From: an uncultured Clostridia bacterium
Lineage (GTDB): Bacteria; Bacillota; Clostridia; Oscillospirales; Ruminococcaceae
NCBI GenBank assembly: GCA_946183095.1
Contig: CAMHBE010000135.1
Coordinates: forward strand, 1 to 5,990
Direction of reading: 5' to 3'
Length of the DNA: 5,990 nt
Shown here: in pieces, positions 1 to 3,761 of the stretch
Layout of the letters: each line of letters starts with the position of its first letter
How positions within the stretch are numbered: the stretch's first letter is position 1
Position numbers and translations under genes: made by a program
The notes under the pieces: generated by a model
The model's database searches: none
What the model was told of the DNA's origin: nothing
What the model saw: only the letters and a program-made list of their open reading frames with translations

Positions 1-2
1 AT

Positions 3-2723
3 GAAGAACGCGCAGTAAAAATAGTATCGCAGATGACGGAAGACGAAAAACTCGGGATGCTCTCCACGCACCAGAACGCGGTGGAACGTCTCGGACTGCC
101 GGAATTTTACATCGGCACCGAGGTGGCACGCGGCTATGTGGGACGTGAGCCGGAAAAGGTATCGACGGTGTTCCCGCAGCCCGTGGGGCTTGCCGCGACA
201 TTCGACCGTGAGCTGATGCACAGTCTCGGAGAGATCGCGGGTAAAGAAGCCCGTGCGTATTACAATGCAGAGAAAAAAGGCGGACTGATGCTGTGGGGAC
301 CCACCGTTGACATGGAGCGTGACCCGCGCTGGGGACGCACCGAGGAAGCCTACGGCGAGGATGTTTTTCTTGCCGGGGAACTTACCGCACAGTACACCGA
401 GGGAATGGCGGGGGAGAGGGAGGACGGCTTGCGCATGACTGTCCCGACGCTGAAACACTTCTGCGCCAACAACAACGAGAATGACCGCGTGAAGTGTGAC
501 GCGTTCCTGCCGCCGCGCCTGAAACATGAGTATTACTATGCGGCGTTCGAGAACGCGATAAGATACGGCGGCGCAAGGAGCGTCATGACTGCGTACAACG
601 AGATAAACGGGCTGCCCGCGATAGCGAATCCCGACCTTGAAACGGTGCTGAAAGACGAGTGGGGACTGTGGTTCGCTGTGAGCGACGGCGGCGATATGTC
701 GCAGAACCTCACCGAGCACGGATACTGTGACAGCATGGCGGAAGCGTTCGCAATGTCACTGAAAGGCGGCTGCGACGTTATGACCGACGATGAACAGATC
801 GTCCGCGCGGCTGCAAGAAAAGCGCTTGACCGTGGGCTCGTGACATGGGAAGATATCGACCGCTCGATAGTGCGTACTGTCGCTGCAAGGCTTCGTCTCG
901 GGCAGCTGTCGGAGAACTGCCCCTTTGACAGCATAGGAAAAAGCGTCATAGACTGCTCAGAACATCGTGAAACGAACCTTCGCGCCGCGCTTGAACAGGT
1001 AGTAATGCTGAAAAACGACGGTACGCTGCCGATAAAGACCGCGCCAAAGAAGATAGCGGTGGCGGGAGCTCTTGCAAACTGCTGCCTGCGCGACTGGTAC
1101 ACGGGGTATTTCACCGATGCTGTCAGCGTTTATGAGGGCATAAAGCGGGAGTTCCCCGACTCGGAAGTTGTGTATGACAGCCTGTGGGATATCATCGCGG
1201 TAAAGGCTGCTAACGGTAAATACCTTTCCGTACATGAGGACGGTACTGTTCACGCTGACGCCGATACTGCCGGCGAAGCGGAACAGTTCGAGCTGCAAAG
1301 CTGGGGCGAGGGCTGGGAAAACCTGTATTCCGTGAAATACGGCAAGTACCTGCGCATGACTGACGAGGGTACGCTGAAACTGCACAACAGCGTGATATAT
1401 GACTGGTTCACCCGCGAGACGTTCATCATCACCGAACCCGTGTACGGCTGTATCATCGAGGACTATCAGTTTCACAAGCGCCTTACCGTCGGTGATAACG
1501 GCAGGCTCACATTTGAGAAGCAGTGTGCGGTGACTGCGGACAACCGTTTTGAGATGGAATATGTCAACTCCGGTTATGACCGCGCGAAAAAACTGTCGGA
1601 GGATAATGACCTTGTGGTTTACTGTACCGGAAACCACCCCGTGCAGTCAGCGAAAGAGTGCTATGACCGGAGTACGCTGACGCTTGAAAGCGAAGTACGG
1701 CTGTATGACTGCTCAAACGCGGTAATGGTGCTGATATCGAGCTACCCGTATGCGATAACGACTGCGGCACAGGAATACCCTGCGGTACTGTACACCACCC
1801 ATGCCGGTGCGCACCTCGGTACTGCCGTTGCAAGGACGATATCCGGAAAGAACAACCCCTCCGGGCATCTGCCCGTGACGTGGTATATGTCGGAGCGCGA
1901 CCTGCCCGATATCCACGAATACGACATTGCCAAAGCGGGAACTACATATATGTATTTCGCGGGGACTCCGCTGTACCCGTTCGGGCACGGACTGTCGTAC
2001 TCGGAGTTTGAACTCGGGGAATTGCACATAGAGCGCGGCGATAACGGCTATACCGCTTCTGTCGAGGTGACGAACAGGTCCGGTACGGACGGCACCGCGG
2101 CAGTGCAGATATATCGTCTGTCGGAGGGCAGCGAAAGCGTGATACCGCTGCCGAAGCGCAAACTCTGCGGTTTTGAGCGTGTCGCGGTCAGAGCGGGAGA
2201 GACGGTGACTGCAAAAATATCGGTGCCGGAGCATATCCTGCGCGTGTATGATGTTCGCAGCGGCAGAATGCTCGTCGAGGGCGGTACATACACATTTGCG
2301 GCGGGAATGTCAAGCATGGATATCCGCAAAAAGGTCAGCGTTCATATCGACGGTGAGACTGTCGGAACGCGCCCCGGCTGCTTTGCCGCAGACACCTTCG
2401 AGGAATACGAAAACATCAGGATAGTATATTCCCGTAAGCTCCGACGCGATCTTGTCAGAGCGGTACACTGGACGGGAACGCTCGTGTACGGCGGCATCGA
2501 ACGTGAGCGCATCGAAACGGTGAAACTGCGGGTATCATCGCTGAATGGCGGAAAGGTGACTGTCGGGACAGATGATGAGAAATACGAAGCGCAGGTGCCG
2601 GTATGTGACGCATACGACGATCTTGCCGAAGTGGAGGTGCCTGTCGGGCGCGTTCCGGAAAGCGGTAAGATCACGATAGCGCTGACGGAGAATATGTGTC
2701 TGCTGGATATTCGGACAAGGTGA
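3..2723 (+). CDS. GH3 beta-glycosidase (beta-glucosidase/beta-xylosidase type), 5'-partial
   Basis: Glycoside hydrolase family 3 exo-acting retaining enzyme that removes beta-linked glucose or xylose from oligosaccharide ends. The frame is open from the window edge: ten codons before the first ATG (position 33) read EERAVKIVSQ, the usual family N-terminus, so the true start lies upstream and any signal peptide is unseen. Residue numbers below count from that ATG. The TIM-barrel domain shows GPTVDMERDPRWGR (about 89-102), KH (141-142) and VSDGGD, with D218 the expected nucleophile. The second domain starts near VVMLKNDGTLPI and contains KECYDR, with E542 the candidate acid/base by position before the conserved DR. 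A trefoil module interrupts this domain at about 384-510. PFGHGLSY (about 649-656) leads into a fibronectin-III-like domain, then about 115 extra residues (778-896), a beta-rich tail that may be a carbohydrate-binding sandwich. Family is certain; substrate (glucoside or xyloside) is not decidable here. Confidence 0.95.
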   Translation, partial: EERAVKIVSQMTEDEKLGMLSTHQNAVERLGLPEFYIGTEVARGYVGREPEKVSTVFPQPVGLAATFDRELMHSLGEIAGKEARAYYNAEKKGGLMLWGPTVDMERDPRWGRTEEAYGEDVFLAGELTAQYTEGMAGEREDGLRMTVPTLKHFCANNNENDRVKCDAFLPPRLKHEYYYAAFENAIRYGGARSVMTAYNEINGLPAIANPDLETVLKDEWGLWFAVSDGGDMSQNLTEHGYCDSMAEAFAMSLKGGCDVMTDDEQIVRAAARKALDRGLVTWEDIDRSIVRTVAARLRLGQLSENCPFDSIGKSVIDCSEHRETNLRAALEQVVMLKNDGTLPIKTAPKKIAVAGALANCCLRDWYTGYFTDAVSVYEGIKREFPDSEVVYDSLWDIIAVKAANGKYLSVHEDGTVHADADTAGEAEQFELQSWGEGWENLYSVKYGKYLRMTDEGTLKLHNSVIYDWFTRETFIITEPVYGCIIEDYQFHKRLTVGDNGRLTFEKQCAVTADNRFEMEYVNSGYDRAKKLSEDNDLVVYCTGNHPVQSAKECYDRSTLTLESEVRLYDCSNAVMVLISSYPYAITTAAQEYPAVLYTTHAGAHLGTAVARTISGKNNPSGHLPVTWYMSERDLPDIHEYDIAKAGTTYMYFAGTPLYPFGHGLSYSEFELGELHIERGDNGYTASVEVTNRSGTDGTAAVQIYRLSEGSESVIPLPKRKLCGFERVAVRAGETVTAKISVPEHILRVYDVRSGRMLVEGGTYTFAAGMSSMDIRKKVSVHIDGETVGTRPGCFAADTFEEYENIRIVYSRKLRRDLVRAVHWTGTLVYGGIERERIETVKLRVSSLNGGKVTVGTDDEKYEAQVPVCDAYDDLAEVEVPVGRVPESGKITIALTENMCLLDIRTR
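1182..1562 (+). other. Beta-trefoil (fascin-like) domain inserted in the GH3 protein
   Basis: Residues about 384-510 of the GH3 protein form three internal repeats of roughly 40 residues. Each has a glycine- or lysine-containing turn, a hydrophobic strand, a D/E/N-G turn and a closing aromatic strand: NGKYLSVHEDGTV ending in FEL, YGKYLRMTDEGTL ending in FII, and FHKRLTVGDNGRL ending in FEM. Three such repeats are the hallmark of a beta-trefoil, and the GKYLSV/DG pattern is typical of fascin-like trefoils. The module sits between the start of the GH3 second domain and the strand before the candidate acid/base. In other GH3 enzymes a PA14 domain is inserted at about this place and shapes substrate choice. 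A role in binding glycan near the active site is an inference. Confidence 0.75.
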
Positions 2724-2764
2724 AAAAAAGCAGTGCCGCACGAGCTGTGCTGTACTGCCTTTTA
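2723..2764. terminator. Bidirectional intrinsic terminator between convergent genes
   Basis: The hairpin has outer arms AAAAAGCAGT (2725-2734) and ACTGCCTTTT (2754-2763), with one A-C mismatch, and an inner GCAC/GTGC stem (2738-2741 with 2747-2750). It begins at the last base of the glycosidase stop codon. Read on the plus strand it ends in four T; read on the minus strand it ends in seven T (complement of 2723-2729). The better U-tract therefore serves the leftward phosphatase transcript, but either direction is plausible. Confidence 0.75.
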
Positions 2765-2833
2765 AGTGTATGTCGCTTTTAAGTAAGCTGAGACGCTGCC
2801 CCGGTTGAAATTTATTTCAGTATCGCCGCCGGG
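2759..2833. repeat. Short direct repeat and weak inverted repeats in the convergent spacer
   Basis: CTTTTAAGT occurs twice (2759-2767 and 2776-2784), 17 bases apart. Further right, TGAAA (2806-2810) and TTTCA (2815-2819) form a small hairpin with loop TTTA, flanked by CCCGG (2800-2804) and CCGGG (2829-2833). There is no T-tract on either side, so I do not call it a terminator. Function is unknown and chance is possible. Confidence 0.3.
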
Positions 2834-2844
2834 CGTGTCACTTT

Positions 2845-3438
2845 TCATTCGAGGTGTATGTTTGTTCCCGTGTATATCTCGCGGCGGACTTTATTCATTG
2901 TGTCCTTGTCAAGCTCCGGCCAGTCGTTTACTTTGCGGGCTTTATCAGTTATAAGGAACGCTTTTTCCGCGCACAGTGCGATAGGCGTATCCGACAGGGA
3001 ATCGGAATAGAAATTGTCGATGACCGGAAATCCGTGGTCGAATATGTACCGCGCCTTTTCCTTCGCGTACATCAGATTGTTCAGCAGAACATTGTATTCG
3101 CGGTCATATTCGGACGCGATAATACAGTCGGGAGAAGCACTGATTATAAGATCGTCGGGTCTTTTCTGTTCGAGATACCATGCCGATATGCGCTTTTCAT
3201 GTTTATCCCAGAAACGCTCTATCTGCACGTCGAAATCGTCCGTCATCGCAAGAAAAGCGTAAAGGCGGAGTATAGCCTTATATTTGGGAAGTTTCCCGGT
3301 CTTATACATCAGCGCGTACCATGCTGTCCGCGGTGCGTAAGTAAACAGGAGCTTCGGGTGTCTCGCCATGCACCACATCATAAAATCGACAGTGCAGTTC
3401 GGATAATATATCGTACCGTCAAAATCATAAACATTCAT
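2845..3438 (-). CDS. HAD-superfamily phosphatase (subfamily IB-like)
   Basis: Complete protein of 197 residues, predicted cytoplasmic, with no signal peptide. All haloacid dehalogenase motifs are visible. Motif I is DFDGT (D5 nucleophile, D7 acid/base). Motif II is ISAS (S100). A motif III lysine lies in AKEKAR (K126 or K128). Motif IV is YSDSLSD (D146, D150; Mg2+ binding). The roughly 80 helical, aromatic-rich residues between motif I and motif II form the cap domain placed as in type C1, as in phosphoserine phosphatase-like subfamily IB members. The family hydrolyses phosphomonoesters; the substrate cannot be read from this sequence. The start is supported by GGAGG (3449-3453) ten bases upstream of the ATG. 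The gene is monocistronic: its own promoter lies upstream and a shared terminator downstream, converging on the glycosidase. Phosphatase is the safest name; phosphoserine phosphatase would be an over-call. Confidence 0.88.
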   Translation of the reverse strand: MNVYDFDGTIYYPNCTVDFMMWCMARHPKLLFTYAPRTAWYALMYKTGKLPKYKAILRLYAFLAMTDDFDVQIERFWDKHEKRISAWYLEQKRPDDLIISASPDCIIASEYDREYNVLLNNLMYAKEKARYIFDHGFPVIDNFYSDSLSDTPIALCAEKAFLITDKARKVNDWPELDKDTMNKVRREIYTGTNIHLE

Positions 3439-3448
3439 ACCGTGTGAT

Positions 3449-3453
3449 CCTCC
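3449..3453 (-). promoter_or_regulatory. Ribosome binding site of the HAD phosphatase gene
   Basis: GGAGG on the minus strand, with ten bases between it and the ATG at 3438. This is a strong match to the anti-Shine-Dalgarno sequence and fixes the start that places motif I five residues into the protein. Confidence 0.85.
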
Positions 3454-3491
3454 AGTGCATTTAACATCATCGCCGTAACGCCGATAATGTG

Positions 3492-3520
3492 ATTATATCA
3501 GAAAAAATGTCAAAAGTCAA
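3492..3520 (-). promoter_or_regulatory. Sigma-A promoter of the HAD phosphatase gene
   Basis: On the minus strand the -35 box is TTGACT (3515-3520) and the -10 box is TATAAT (3492-3497), with a 17-base spacer and a TG extended -10 (TGA immediately before TATAAT). Transcription would begin near 3485, giving a leader of about 47 bases. A short palindrome, ATAAT-GTG-ATTAT (3484-3496), overlaps the -10 and start region and could be an operator, but it is AT-rich and may be chance. Confidence 0.85.
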
Positions 3521-3522
3521 CT

Positions 3523-3544
3523 CTGCGGTTCTCCGTGACCGCAG
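3523..3544. repeat. Inverted repeat CTGCGGT/ACCGCAG in the divergent control region
   Basis: A perfect 7-bp inverted repeat (3523-3529 with 3538-3544) with an 8-base centre lies directly upstream of the phosphatase -35 box. There is no T-run in either direction, so it is not a terminator. It may be a regulator binding site; no regulator can be named. Confidence 0.4.
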
Positions 3545-3565
3545 CATCGCTTCATATCCGTTTTC

Positions 3566-3595
3566 CCGCCCGAAGCGCCGTTTCGTTTCGGGCGG
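3566..3595. repeat. Inverted repeat CCGCCCGAA/TTCGGGCGG between divergent promoters
   Basis: A perfect 9-bp GC-rich inverted repeat (3566-3574 with 3587-3595) with a 12-base loop lies between the two divergent promoters, outside both predicted transcripts. No U-tract follows on either strand. GGCGGTT in its right arm recurs 20 bases later (3591-3597 and 3611-3617), which would put two copies on the same DNA face just upstream of the sensor promoter. It could be a binding site or a decayed terminator or insertion remnant. Confidence 0.4.
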
Positions 3596-3630
3596 TTCGC
3601 TGAACGGTCAGGCGGTTTTGTAAAAAACAG

Positions 3631-3659
3631 TTGATTTTTCCGTTAATGTATGATATAAT
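3631..3659 (+). promoter_or_regulatory. Sigma-A promoter of the sensor kinase gene
   Basis: The -35 box is TTGATT (3631-3636) and the -10 box is TATAAT (3654-3659), with a 17-base spacer and a TG extended -10 (3651-3652). Predicted transcription start is about 3666, leaving a leader of about 95 bases before the ATG at 3762. This is a strong promoter by sequence, so control is likely to act through an operator or the leader. Confidence 0.85.
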
Positions 3660-3677
3660 AAAATACAGTGGTATTTT
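3660..3677 (+). promoter_or_regulatory. Palindrome overlapping the sensor gene's transcription start
   Basis: AAAATAC (3660-3666) and GTATTTT (3671-3677) are perfect 7-bp inverted arms separated by AGTG. The palindrome abuts the -10 box and covers the predicted +1, a usual place for a repressor operator. If transcription starts at 3660-3661 it could instead be a 5'-terminal hairpin. No regulator can be assigned. Confidence 0.4.
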
Positions 3678-3679
3678 TC

Positions 3680-3741
3680 CTGCGGGAGATGCCTGCCGTT
3701 GCCGCAGCGTCGGAAGACAAGATACAGGCGCGATCCCGCAG
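3680..3741 (+). promoter_or_regulatory. Structured 5' leader of the sensor gene, possible cis-regulatory RNA
   Basis: Three nested stems can be drawn by eye: P1 CTGCGGGA (3680-3687) with TCCCGCAG (3734-3741), 8 perfect pairs; P2 GCCTG (3691-3695) with CAGGC (3725-3729); and P3 CGTTG (3697-3701) with CAGCG (3705-3709, one G-U pair) closed by a 3-base loop. An unpaired purine-rich strand (GGAAGACAAGATA, 3712-3724) lies between P3 and P2. I could not match it to the cyclic-di-GMP, TPP, FMN, glycine, cobalamin or fluoride riboswitch consensus as I recall them. The 3' arm of P1 ends ten bases before the Shine-Dalgarno. It may be a novel element, a protein-binding leader, or only a stable hairpin. 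Confidence 0.45.
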
Positions 3742-3751
3742 AAATGTGCAC

Positions 3752-3756
3752 AGGAG
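3752..3756 (+). promoter_or_regulatory. Ribosome binding site that decides the sensor gene start
   Basis: AGGAG lies five bases before the ATG at 3762. Another in-frame ATG at 3744 would add six residues (MCTGAD), but nothing resembling a Shine-Dalgarno precedes it, and the P1 3' arm occupies that stretch. The start at 3762 is therefore preferred. Confidence 0.75.
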
Positions 3757-3761
3757 CGGAT

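Noticed and set aside
382..1114. Minus-strand open frames of 64 and 192 residues, including Ser- and Arg-rich ones
   Set aside because: These are shadows of the GH3 barrel domain; their skewed composition is the reverse complement of GC-rich codons.
957..2234. Minus-strand open frames of 173-226 residues over the glycosidase
   Set aside because: They are antisense to an unambiguous GH3 protein whose motifs run continuously through the region; their sequences are low-complexity and domain-free.
2854..3447. 197-residue plus-strand open frame opposite the phosphatase gene
   Set aside because: It is the exact antisense of a protein with all four HAD motifs; the frame has no recognisable domain and no ribosome site at its start.
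3500..3520. TTGACA at 3506-3511 on the minus strand as the phosphatase -35 box
   Set aside because: It is only 10 bases from TATAAT; the neighbouring TTGACT gives the correct 17-base spacer.
3523..3595. Intrinsic terminators in the divergent spacer
   Set aside because: Both inverted repeats lack a T-run on either strand and lie upstream of the promoters rather than after a gene.
3680..3741. Known riboswitch class such as cyclic-di-GMP, cobalamin or TPP
   Set aside because: The conserved bases of those classes as I recall them are absent; only a general nested-stem shape is present.
3744..3746. Upstream in-frame ATG as the sensor start
   Set aside because: It has no Shine-Dalgarno and sits just after the P1 stem; AGGAG is correctly placed for the ATG at 3762.
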